The position numbers were made by a program, and so were the translations under genes. Shown piece after piece: positions 10,198-19,095 of a stretch of 64,000 nucleotides of DNA. The stretch lies in the NCBI GenBank assembly GCA_031761405.1, contig JASEVX010000007.1, positions 39,115,248 through 39,179,247 of the forward strand, given 5' to 3'. The notes under the pieces are model-generated. The model worked only from the letters and a program-made list of their open reading frames with translations. It searched no databases and had not been told where the DNA came from. The DNA comes from Serripes groenlandicus (lineage: Eukaryota; Mollusca; Bivalvia; Cardiida; Cardiidae). Within the stretch, counting starts at the first letter, position 1, and each line of letters starts with the position of its first letter.

Positions 10198-11261
10198 AGA
10201 CTTGAAGCTCATACCTTATGGTATGGAGAACGTCCCATTTACTTATCCAACTTCAATGCATACGTATCTTGATATACACTGTTTATCTCTCTTTCGTCAA
10301 ATTATTACAGTAGTACTTGGTGCATTGCACACTTTTGAACGCAGCGTCAAACACCCTACATTCCAACCATCGAGATCTTATTACATTGTCTCCGCATGCA
10401 GCGATCCGTTTAGGGTCCTGCCCAGCTGTGTGTTGTGTCAAATAAACCAGGACTATACGAAGTACCGAGATGGCTAAACTAAAATTCGAGATACACGCAG
10501 CTGTCTATTTCGAACCTTATGAATTATCGTACATTCTCTGCCGGTTGTCTCCTTATTTTTAACTTAATTGAAAACATAATTAGATGGTTTAATTCAATGT
10601 TGCTGTATCTACGATATGTAACAATGCGTAGCTACGTCACTATGCAATTAGGACAGTGTACATTTCTCAGCCTACAGTAATATAACTGGAGGGTCAAACC
10701 TGTCAACTTATTTCCGCGTTTATCATTCGCAATTTATACTACACGAAAACCTACAAACTTCAACGTACTTGTGATGAATGTATGTTAAGATCAAGTTTCA
10801 CTTTAAAGATGTCAAATTCGTGATTATAGATTGTATAGTCAATTTTTAAAAACTGTTTAAAAGTTGTCTTGAAATATTAGAATCATAATTCTGGGATAAA
10901 ATAAGAGTTACAATAATTTCACTTTTCCAGTACCATAAACATCTAAATATTGATCGTTTATGCTTCATTTTTACTGGGTAGACATACCCAGTAAGTCAAA
11001 TTTTGTACATTTTCAAGACTTTCAATTTACAGTTTTTCAACATTAACTGTCAAAATAGTTTTGAACTACTTATTATTTAGTTTGCTGTCACTATCAGCAA
11101 TATTTGCAGAAGTTTCAACCTTTCAAAATGTTGATCAGCATCTGGAGGTCAGCAGGTTTAACGCTTATTTTCTTTTTCTCTGACTAATAATCGTAGATCC
11201 AACGGTCGGGATGTGCAGTCTGATCTGGTTTAACACTGACTGGTCGCCAATGCTTTTCCTA

Positions 11262-11525
11262 GAACATCAGCTTGAGCTCAAGTAAAATATCACCTTCAGC
11301 TCAAGTATAACATCAACATGAGCTCAAGCATAACATCAGCTTCAGCTCAAGTAGAACATTAACTTGAGCTCAAGTAAAACATAAATTTCAGCTCAAGTGA
11401 ACATCAACTTGAGCTCAAGTAAAACATCAGCCTCAGCTCAAGTGAACATCAACTTGAGCTCAAGTAAAACATCAGCCTCAGCCAAAGTAGAACATCAACT
11501 TCAGCTCAAGTAAAACATCAGGTTT
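11262..11525 (+). repeat. ~23-bp minisatellite with TTGAGCTCAAG palindrome
   Basis: About eleven degenerate copies of AACATCAACTTGAGCTCAAG plus TAA. The unit contains the palindrome CTTGAGCTCAAG; alternate copies change it to CTTCAGCTCAAG, hinting at a two-unit periodicity. Intronic, ending about 215 bp before the last exon. Confidence 0.9.
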
Positions 11526-11740
11526 AGCTGAAGAAAAATCAACCTTCAGACATTTATAATATGGGGGGATCATACGAGCAATAAGATATGTTGTCTATGT
11601 TCTTGTTTAACATAATCTCTCAATGCTTACATGTTTCAAATGTTGCCGATAGTGGAGGTAATCAGTGTAGTTCTTACATTTACGAGACTTTCATATTGTC
11701 CACTGCATAGTTAATTCATGTATCATGTGTCTGTTTCCAG

Positions 11741-12294
11741 GTCAAGGAACGAGTCTAGATGACAGATCTATTTCGATGCCATATTTGAGTGTAGAGGCCA
11801 CAGGACCTTCAAGTTTGTCAGTGTATCAACAGCAGTATACATCCAACGACTATTCACCGTTGAACTACAAAACGTCACAAGACGCGCAGGGTGTTTCTTG
11901 TCCATCAAACAATGACATATACGCTTCACAAGGAATTTCTCAGTCAATTAACCAATCAACAAACGGGGTGCATTTGAATTTTTTGACATCAGAAAACTCG
12001 TCACGCCAATCAGAAAATAGTATGGATTCTAGTTACGGACAGAGCAGTTCTAATTACGGACACAATAATTTACCGTCAGTTTCGACAAGTTCTATGGATT
12101 CAATTGACTCTTTGGGTTATGATATGAACATGGAGTCAATGAACTGTGATAAAAGGGATTTGGTAGGGATTCTTCGGTTACGTTCTATAAATAGCCAACA
12201 GGACTCGTGCATGAACGATTTATCGTCGGTAGAAACATCGGCGGTCACCACACCAGATTCAACCAAGCCGTCGTTGACATTTCGAAATATATAG
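11741..12294 (+). CDS. ankyrin-repeat protein, last exon (disordered C-terminal tail)
   Basis: Terminal exon entered after TGTTTCCAG at 11740. Its first two bases complete a serine codon begun in the exon ending at 9195, then QGTSLDDRSISMPYL follows in frame for 183 residues to TAG at 12292-12294. The tail is rich in Ser, Asn, Gln and Tyr (for example QSINQSTNG, SSYGQSSSNYG, STSSMDSIDSL) and lacks a recognisable domain, so it is probably intrinsically disordered. The first ATG in the exon (11725 as an ORF start) is upstream of the acceptor and is not the real start. A tail of this kind after ankyrin repeats is seen in several scaffold and regulatory proteins, but I do not recognise the specific one. 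Matching phase on both sides of the intron is the main support for joining the two exons. Confidence 0.85.
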
Positions 12295-12480
12295 ACACTA
12301 ACGCTTACAATTATGATGGTTCAAAAACATTCGTTTCTACATCTTCATTCGTGATTGACCATTTTCAAGTAACGTTTATTCGGAAATACTCGGGTAATTC
12401 TGTCTTATTCTAAATTTACCAAACGATATCTAGGTTTGGATTGCAAGAAAATAAAACATCAATTTAAGTATGCTCCAAGC
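12295..12480 (+). promoter_or_regulatory. 3' UTR with AATAAA polyadenylation signal
   Basis: AATAAA at 12450-12455, 156 bp after the stop, is the first canonical signal downstream. Cleavage would be expected about 10-30 bp later. An out-of-frame ORF (12207-12413) overlapping here is a shadow. Confidence 0.65.
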
Positions 12481-13427
12481 AGATATTGACGTCACACTTT
12501 GGGCTGGAGGTATTTTCCGAGTGATGCCAATGCATTAGCTATCATTCGGTGCGCCGCCATGTTTTATTGTTTGAACAAGATGGCGACCTACTAGATACGT
12601 CAGATAGATGATGAACAGTACCATTCGAGATGTTCAGGCTCCAAGAATATAAATATATAGTTTGCGTTCAGGCTTTGTGCTCAAGAATCTAATTGGTCAG
12701 AAGCAATTTTCTTTTTCGAAATTGACCAATCATAATTCTGCTTTTTGAACACAGAAAACGTTAGCAGAGTTTGTATAGACTGTTTGTCAGACACACACAT
12801 TAAGTCTAGATTTGATTTTCACTGATCGAATACAAATGTTTCCCAATAGTTTGGCTCGTAGAAATTGGTCATCTACAACCCAATTTGCGCCATAGTGCTT
12901 TCATCCCCTGTTTTAATTTCATTATTAAGTTTTGTTTGTTTGTTTGTTTGTTTCATTATTGTTATCACACAGTCAATGTGAAATTTACTCGACAATGTTG
13001 ACCTGAACCTCACCATTCGGCACAGATGAATGTCAGTATGCATGTTTATCAAATTTCAACTGCTTGTCCGTTGCCCCAGCATGTCATAAAACAAACAATA
13101 TATTTTTGGAAAATACATGTGCGTTATAGTAATACTATATAAATGCTCGAAGGACAGGATCAGGTCATCACTGTTGAGTTATATCAGAGATTCATTTTAC
13201 AAGGATTCGGTGGTGCTCAGTTAACTTGTTAATTAAATGATATTTTTCAATGCATTGGTAGTCAAATCTTTGTATTTTCTAAAAAATGGGTAAACACAAC
13301 ATGAATATATTTATAAAATATTAAAATACACTAATTATAAATCATTTAGTTGTTTTAGTAAGATATTTGTTTTCTATAATCGGTGAACACATTTTAGGTA
13401 CTCATTTAAACAAAGCATAAGAAAATT
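12481..13427. other. unassigned intergenic DNA with (GTTT)n
   Basis: A GTTT microsatellite of about six units lies near 12932-12956. Inverted pieces CAATTTTC / GAAATTGACC near 12702-12728 form a small hairpin. No gene recognised. Confidence 0.45.
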
Positions 13428-13622
13428 GTGATGCAGTGGTAGAGCCTCGGCCTCTCGTACAAAACGTCCTGGGTTCGAATTCAGTAATGAGCGGGTTCTG
13501 CCTTTGGGAGTATTTCACGCAAACGGCATCCAGGAAGCAGACATCGAACGTGATAAATATAAGCTTAAAGCGTGTTTCGCAATCGCTGTAAAGTATATCA
13601 GTTTAAACTAAGTTTAAACTAA
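13428..13622 (+). mobile_element. SINE-C copy (tRNA-derived)
   Basis: The tRNA-like head has GATGCAGTGGTAGAGCCTCG (A box) and TGGGTTCGAATTC (B box). The body ATGAGCGGGTTCTGCCTTTG, TTTCACGCAAACGG, GCAGACATCGAACGTGAT and TTTCGCAATCGCTGTAAA is shared with 23695-23885. This is a different family from SINE-A and SINE-B. Confidence 0.8.
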
Positions 13623-14545
13623 AATCATTTGAGCTTCGCTCTGGAACAAACAACCTACTCGTTTGGAAGAAAAGTGTATTTCCAGATGAGCCAATGCATC
13701 CGCGCTTTCTGCCATAGCTCTGCAATGTTCAATTATAAGTCACAGAAGGTACCAATGTATTGTGTCTCTGTGACTACTAACCTAAACGTATTCAAGACAA
13801 GTGTAGACCCAAATCAGCCAGCGCATCCGCTATATAGGCTACGGCTCTACCATGTTCAATAATAAGTCACAGGAAGTATCAATGCACAAACAGTTTTAAT
13901 GTGTCTCACATTACGTTGATGCGGAAGCAGATCTGTATCTACAAGTGTCATCAAAAAGGTTAAGGTCGGTTTTCCCGAAGCACGACACATAAGCTTCTTA
14001 CAAGGCATCGTGAATAACCCTTTCCAATACTCGACAAATCTGCAGAGGGGAAATACATTATCTGGTCGAGAAATTGCTTCCCAATTCAATTTAGATCAGA
14101 CGATAAAGAAATTCAACTAAAATGCTCCATTCATTCTGACAATTCAAAAACTGTCATTTCGATTAAATTAGATTAGATAGTATTACATCCGGTATTCTTG
14201 CGAATAGCGGAAGTTGAACGTTGACATTTGGCACAACTTCCGGGGTTTTCCGCGCTTATGATTGGTTAAAATATCATCACATGGTTATAACTTCCGCTTA
14301 TACATCTCCACTCTACGAATTGCTTAGTTTAATTGACTTTTGCGGTGAAATGATATAAATGTGCAGAATGCCTGGGGATTTGAGTATTACTAATCAAATC
14401 ATCACGAAAATGTACATTCACATTTTGATTTGAGTGCGTATTTCGTTCTGTCTACGAAATACAGGTACCAGAAAGAGGAAAAGTTCGTTTATTTATCTTT
14501 AATTGTTAATTTTAATGAAGATAGTCAAGAGTATTTTCGCATCTT
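13623..14545. other. unassigned; internal short duplication
   Basis: AAATCAGCCAGCGCATCCGC near 13811 and the earlier GAGCCAATGCATCCGCGC near 13688, each followed by CTCT(G/A)C-AATGTTCAAT(T/A)ATAAGTCACAG, form a degenerate direct repeat of about 170 bp period. P-MITE scraps appear near 14015-14060. No gene seen. Confidence 0.4.
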
Positions 14546-14760
14546 TAACCCTTTCCCGCATAAAAACAAATATGTAGCAGACGAGTTTGGAAAGTTCTAG
14601 TCAAAGTCTTAAAAATCTCTGAAAATGAAACGATGTTTATTGAATAGAGTTAAAATCATTGTTCATGGTGATCCATTTCTCCACATGCTATACAATACGT
14701 TTAAAAGTCGTCTGCTGCATATGCTCGTCGAAATAAACTGTAAGTGGAAAGGGGGGTGAA
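14546..14760. mobile_element. P-MITE copy, degenerate
   Basis: TTAACCCTTTCCCGCATAAA at 14546, AGCAGACGAGTTTGG, and on the right AAGTCGTCTGCTGCATATGC to GTGGAAAGGGG. The central hairpin is partly preserved near 14660-14690. Confidence 0.7.
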
Positions 14761-14858
14761 TCTTTCTCTCATTCAACCGATCTGCAACAGACAACATTGA
14801 AAACATATTGGCCAAAAACATGTTAACTTTAAGAGATTTCCTTGCCGTTATGTTTTAA

Positions 14859-15024
14859 CCATTTCCCTCATATAGACGCTTTCTGACGCCTCTGCAGCAG
14901 ACGGCTTTTTGAAAACATAGTAACAAAATAAGAAATTGCACAAAACGTTCAATTATAGAGATTTTCCATTATTTGATAAAATGTGTTCAAAGTCGGCTGC
15001 AGAATTATCGTATAAGGGTAAGGG
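14859..15024. mobile_element. P-MITE with internal deletion
   Basis: TTAA at 14855-14858 and 15025-15028; left end CCATTTCCCTCATATAGACG with the CTGCAGCAGACGG block, right end GTCGGCTGCAGAATTATCG to GGGTAAGGG. Shorter than full copies because the central hairpin right arm is missing. Confidence 0.75.
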
Positions 15025-15286
15025 TTAACAGTTGTATGCTGCAGAAATGGTGTCTATGGGAAAGGGTATACTTAATAGCGAAGTAAAGTATGTGCGGTTA
15101 CAGATATACTGACAAAACGATCGTAACTGTTACGGTGTGCGGTTAAAAGCTAGTTAGTTGTGGTTTAGAGGTTAAAACCACAATCCGGAAACGTTTTCTT
15201 CACATATGCATATCTACGATAGACCTAGTCGCACTAAGAATGAGTAGATAAGACTTAGTTGCTAAAAAGGTTACCGTATTTATTAA

Positions 15287-15668
15287 CCCTTTCCCACATA
15301 CACTAAATCTGCAGCAGACGACTTTGAAAACATAGTGACAAAAACCTGGAAAAATCTCCTTAAAAGATAGCTTAATTGTTAAAAAAAGAGTTGAAAACAT
15401 TGTGGCCCCAAGGAGGAATTGCTCATCATGAGCAATTTCTCCTTTGGCCACAATGTTTTCAAAAGTCGTCTGCTGCTATAGTGTCAAAATGCTGACAAAA
15501 ACCTGAAAAATCTCCTTAAAAGATAGCTTAATTGTTAAATAAAGTTGAAAACATTGTGGCCAAAGGAGGAATTGCTCATCATGAGCAATTTCTCCTTTGG
15601 CCACAATGTTGTCAAAAGTCGCCTGCTGCTATAGCGTCAAAATGCGTCTACAGGTGGGAAAGGGTTAG
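15287..15668. mobile_element. P-MITE with tandem internal duplication
   Basis: TTAA at 15283-15286 then CCCTTTCCCACATACACTAA. An internal block of about 157 bp, from GACAAAAACCTGGAAAAATC through the central hairpin to GTCGTCTGCTGCTATAG, is repeated directly (about 15334-15490 and 15493-15650) with few differences. The right end (GTGGGAAAGGGTTAGGG) has a mutated TTAA. Confidence 0.8.
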
Positions 15669-15754
15669 GGTAACGCCATCTAGTGGTACATCAACGCCTT
15701 TGAAAACATCTTGGCAAACAAATGTAAATCTGTCAATAATGGGTTAATAATTGA

Positions 15755-15829
15755 ATCGAGGTGAAAACATTGACAAGAGTCGTCTGCTGCAAAGGCGTCA
15801 GAAAATGTCTACACGTGGGAAAGGATTAC
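15755..15829. mobile_element. P-MITE right end
   Basis: GTGAAAACATTGACAAGAG, GTCGTCTGCTGCAAAGGCG and ACGTGGGAAAGGATTA form a right-end fragment. Internal sequence is deleted between the two first blocks. Confidence 0.65.
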
Positions 15830-16330
15830 TTAGTACCAAGAGAACTGAAATTAATGATGTATGATAATGTCCTTTATTGACACAATGTTTTCAACACTAT
15901 TGAATATTAATACGTTCATTTATAGAGATTTTTAACAAAAACGAACAGTATGTTTGCATATTCGTCACCTATTCGTACGGTGTAGATTTGTTGTATGTTT
16001 GAAAGGGTTAAAGCCTTCTCAATAACGACGGTTGAGAGCAAAAAGCAATTAAACATGTATGTATTTTGATAGTAGTTACTGTTAATTACAAAACCTCTGA
16101 AGGTCGGTTTTCGTGTGTTGTGACTGGATTGCTCATTGGTGACACATTTCACATCCCTTGACGTAACATTCTGTGATATTGAACAGGTGTAACATGCCAA
16201 TTTGACATTTTACTATTTCGTGTTGACTACCTTGACAGGGCGACCTATGTCTCGTCTCGTCGGAAATCAAACTTAATGCATTTAGTGATTATATTTATCT
16301 GTTACAACAATTCATTAATGTAGTAATCTC
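15830..16330. other. unassigned with P-MITE scraps
   Basis: Short P-MITE-like pieces near 15870-16010. A - strand ORF at 15916-16200 has no recognisable features. Confidence 0.35.
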
Positions 16331-16342
16331 ATTGTTGCTACA

Positions 16343-16637
16343 GCCGAGCCCCGGTAGCTCAGTCGGTAGCGACGAGGGCTGTCAATCCAGGGGTTTTGAG
16401 TTCGAATCCCGGCTCGGCCAACTTTCTTTCCGACGATTGACAAAAGTCAATGCGACATGCGTCATTCGTCTTCCACCAATGGGCTAAGTCTATGTGGAAA
16501 AGCAGCCAGTTGCTTGGGAAGATTGTTGTGTGGAGTACTGGTGTGAGAAAACCAGGAAATGCATGCGTAGGTGAACTGGCCGCCGTGATATAACTGATAA
16601 ATTGTTAAAAACAGCGTTAAACCCCAATCAATCAATC
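16343..16637 (+). mobile_element. SINE-A, intact, with target duplication
   Basis: The best copy in the window. The tRNA-like head keeps a 7-bp acceptor stem (GCCGAGC at 16343, GCTCGGC near 16411), an A box TAGCTCAGTCGGTAGCG and a B box GTTCGAATCC. The body contains CATTCGTCTTCCACCAATGG and GAAAAGCAGCCAGTTGCTT; the tail is GCGTTAAACCCC plus ATCA repeats. ATTGTTGCTACA is duplicated at 16331-16342 and 16638-16649. The pol III promoter boxes make it potentially transcribable. The style fits tRNA-SINEs described from bivalves (the RUDI/V-SINE type is one candidate; not verified). Confidence 0.93.
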
Positions 16638-16837
16638 ATTGTTGCTACAACGTGTTTCACATTATATTTGCGCCCATTTGTGTGCTACTTATACGATTTG
16701 ATATATTACGTGACACTATATACACGTTCCGGATGTGTGTATATATACTTGTTATGTGTTGTACAGACCTATGTAGTTGTATCTCGTTTTATGAAAACAC
16801 ACATGGTCCGATGAAAAAAGGTCAGAGGTGTAGCATT

Positions 16838-17068
16838 ATCACTTTCCCATATAAAGAAACTTCCTGACGCCTCTGCAGCAAGCGGCTTTTGAAAACAGTT
16901 TGAAAAAAGGAGAAATTTCTCAAAAGGTGCAATTTCTCCTTTTGCCAGAATGTTTTCCACTTTATTTAATTTTTTTTTTTTTTCATTTTTGGAGAATTTC
17001 AGTATTTTTTACTAAATGTTTTCAAATTCGTCTGCAGCAGATTTGTTTTATGTGGAGAAGGGATATAG
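16838..17068. mobile_element. P-MITE copy, degenerate ends
   Basis: CACTTTCCCATATAAAGAAA with CTGCAGCAAGCGG on the left; a good central hairpin (AGGAGAAATTTCTC / AATTTCTCCTTTTG); AATTCGTCTGCAGCAGATTTG and GTGGAGAAGGG on the right. TTAA is not preserved. Contains a T-rich run near 16970-16985. Confidence 0.7.
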
Positions 17069-17673
17069 ATTCACCTTACACTCCGAGCACTGGAGCGTGT
17101 ACTGTAATTTGATTGGTGGTTTCGGATAACAACCTGCTTACCATTGGTCTGTTAGATAGATTTAAAAACAACCCTGAAACATGTTAATGCCGTAAAAAGG
17201 TAAAACGAAATTACTTTTTATCTTTTTTACGACAGTTCATGTATGTGTTCATCGAATATCAAATTGTTCATTTCCTATTATGTTACTGTTGTTACGATTT
17301 CCTATGTTTATGTATAGGTGACTTTAAATATCGTGCATTAAAATTATTGATCTTAAAAATAAATGTTCTTATCTTTTCCAATTATGAGTCAAACGTCTGA
17401 TGTAGATGAGTCAAACGTCTGATGAAGATGAGTCAAAATGTAAAACACGCACGCAAATAAGATTATATCTTACAATCAGAGTATCCAAACCATCACCACT
17501 GTATTGGTTTTATTGAGAATTAACGATGTTTTCAAAAGAATTTCTGTTATATCACGGCGATATTATACTTCCGTGTGTATCACTGAGGTTCACCATTGTA
17601 TTTGTTGTATTGGGATTGTCCCGGGGAACTGTGCTGTGACCTCTGTGAGCAGGGATCGAAAACGGAAGTCATT
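17069..17673. other. unassigned intergenic DNA
   Basis: A short direct repeat GAGTCAAACGTCTGATG occurs twice near 17386-17424. No gene recognised. Confidence 0.4.
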
Positions 17674-17675
17674 TA

Positions 17676-17825
17676 AGGAATGGAGAGCATTTTTTTCGTT
17701 TTCATGGGGGTATGATCAAAAAAACCTGATCACTCTCTATGAAATCGCGAAGCGGTTTCATAGAATGTGTGATCAGGTTTTTTTGTTCATACCCCCACGA
17801 AAACGAAAAAACCCGCTCCATTCCT
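17676..17825. mobile_element. TA-flanked hairpin MITE (mariner-like)
   Basis: Arms of about 70 bp pair almost end to end: AGGAATGGAG, TTTTCATGGGGGTATGATC and ACCTGATCAC on the left are mirrored by GTGATCAGGT, TTCATACCCCCACGAAAA and CTCCATTCCT on the right. TA flanks both ends (17674-17675, 17826-17827), the usual signature of Tc1/mariner targets. The 17504-17872 ORF reads through it and is an artefact. Confidence 0.85.
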
Positions 17826-18076
17826 TATATTTTAGCATTAATATGGCTATTTCAGTGAGTAATAAAACATAATAGTATTTTACAACTTTATTTTCCATAA
17901 TACAGCACGTTATGAACAAAATATTTCAGCCAATCACAGACAAGCAAAAGTGATGAACACAAAAAAAACTAAAATATTATATCAAATTCCCAACGCTGTA
18001 CCTATCGACCACATCGGAATTTCGGATCAATGTGCACCAGCTCAGTACCATCTTCTTCTTCACTGTGTTTCTACAT

Positions 18077-18322
18077 CGAGGGCTCGGCGTGAAACGGTTG
18101 TAACTTAAATTGGTATTTTCTTACCAAGGTTAATCACCTCGCCATAAAGTCTTTATAAGCGTTAAATCATTTTACTTGGAAAACAATGGAAATTTAGGTG
18201 CCATTGCTCGTTCTGAGCAATGGCACCTAAATTTGCATTGTTTACAAAGGGGTCAAAATTGCCCCTAAACCAGGTTTTTCAAAATAGGTTTTTAGTAACA
18301 ACCTTTTCACGCCAAGCCCTCG
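18077..18322. mobile_element. Z element copy 1 (246 bp, 4-bp target duplication)
   Basis: Terminal inverted repeats begin CGAGGGCTCGGCGTGAAACG and end CACGCCAAGCCCTCG. An internal palindrome (TTTAGGTGCCATTGCTC / GAGCAATGGCACCTAAA) is flanked by inverted AAACAATG / CATTGTTT. ACAT is duplicated at 18073-18076 and 18323-18326. No ORF. A 4-bp non-TTAA duplication narrows candidates to groups such as Sola or Chapaev-like elements; not resolved. Confidence 0.85.
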
Positions 18323-18591
18323 ACATTTAATTTAAACCGTGATCTAGCCTCTTACAAACATAAGGATATATAAGGATATATAGCAACACCTGCGGTACGC
18401 TTAACTGTTACTAGTGATGAAAGCAAGCATCTGGAGTACGGAATCCCAATGTTTGATACCCAGTCGGGTCCTCAAAAAGACCAAATATAAATGGTGGTAG
18501 TGGCTTTCCCCCTAGGCGTTCACGATTGCGTGGACACCGTACCGACTGATACGCTGCTTGAAAGATAAGCTTACCAGCCCTGGCAACACCG
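18323..18591. other. unassigned intergenic DNA
   Basis: AAGGATATAT occurs twice in tandem near 18362-18382. Nothing else recognised. Confidence 0.3.
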
Positions 18592-18595
18592 TTAA

Positions 18596-18818
18596 TTAAA
18601 CCCTTTTCCACATACAAAAAATCTGCAGCAGACGACTTTGAAAACATAGTGACAACAATCTGAAAATCTCAACAAAAGAGATTGTTAAATAAAGTTGAAA
18701 ACAGTGTGGCCAAAGGAGAAATTACTCACCATTAGCAATTTCACCTTTGACCACAATGTTTTCAAAAGTTGTCTGCTGCTATTGCACCAAAATGCGTCTG
18801 CATGTGGGAAAGCGTTAG
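18596..18818. mobile_element. P-MITE copy
   Basis: TTAAACCCTTTTCCACATAC with CTGCAGCAGACGAC on the left, central hairpin near 18710-18750, and AGTTGTCTGCTGCTATTGC to GTGGGAAAGCGTTAG on the right. The right TTAA is mutated. Confidence 0.75.
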
Positions 18819-18989
18819 TATAACTGAAAAGCTGTAGAGAAAAAAAGCGTTCAAATCGTACAACTTGTTATAAGGTGACTCGAGGAAAAACTTAGATGTC
18901 AGCACCGAATTCCTAAAAAAAATTCCATGTTCAAAATCGGGCGGATCCCTTTTACTTGTAATAAGATCTGTTGGGTTATTTGGATAGTT

Positions 18990-19090
18990 AAAAGGCAAAC
19001 AACCCAGATTCCAGGTGAGACAGCTCGTTATACGAGCTGACTCAACTGAATAGGCATTGTTTGCAAAAAACACAATATTGCCATTTAATT
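18990..19090. mobile_element. K-MITE fragment abutting the 45-bp array
   Basis: Core GAGACAGCTCGTTATACGAG with CATTGTTTGC and AATATTGCC to the right, as in the complete K-MITE at 43239. It stops at a TTAA where P-MITE-type sequence begins, consistent with a P-MITE having inserted in it before the array grew. Confidence 0.7.
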
Positions 19091-19095
19091 AACCC

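Larger units (their letters stand above)
9196..11740 (+). other. intron of the ankyrin-repeat gene
   Basis: A 2545-bp intron from GTAAGT at 9196 to TGTTTCCAG ending at 11740. It holds two small hairpins, one P-MITE, a 28-bp tandem repeat and a ~23-bp minisatellite, listed separately. The stretch 10196-11261 is otherwise plain AT-rich intron; the 10202-10477 ORF has no recognisable features and lies wholly inside it. Confidence 0.85.

Noticed and set aside
11725..11740. ATG at 11725 as the start of a 189-residue gene
   Set aside because: The ATG lies before a good splice acceptor (TGTTTCCAG), and the exon phase matches the upstream ankyrin exon, so this is an internal/terminal exon rather than an independent gene.
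16343..16420. Stand-alone tRNA gene
   Set aside because: The tRNA-like head has a good acceptor stem but is joined to a SINE body, tail and target duplication, and the anticodon region is not convincing. The same applies to heads at 33006, 36868, 47218, 34383, 44447, 48298, 13428 and 23700.
17504..17872. 122-residue protein
   Set aside because: Most of the ORF is the two arms of the TA-flanked hairpin MITE; the rest has no recognisable feature.
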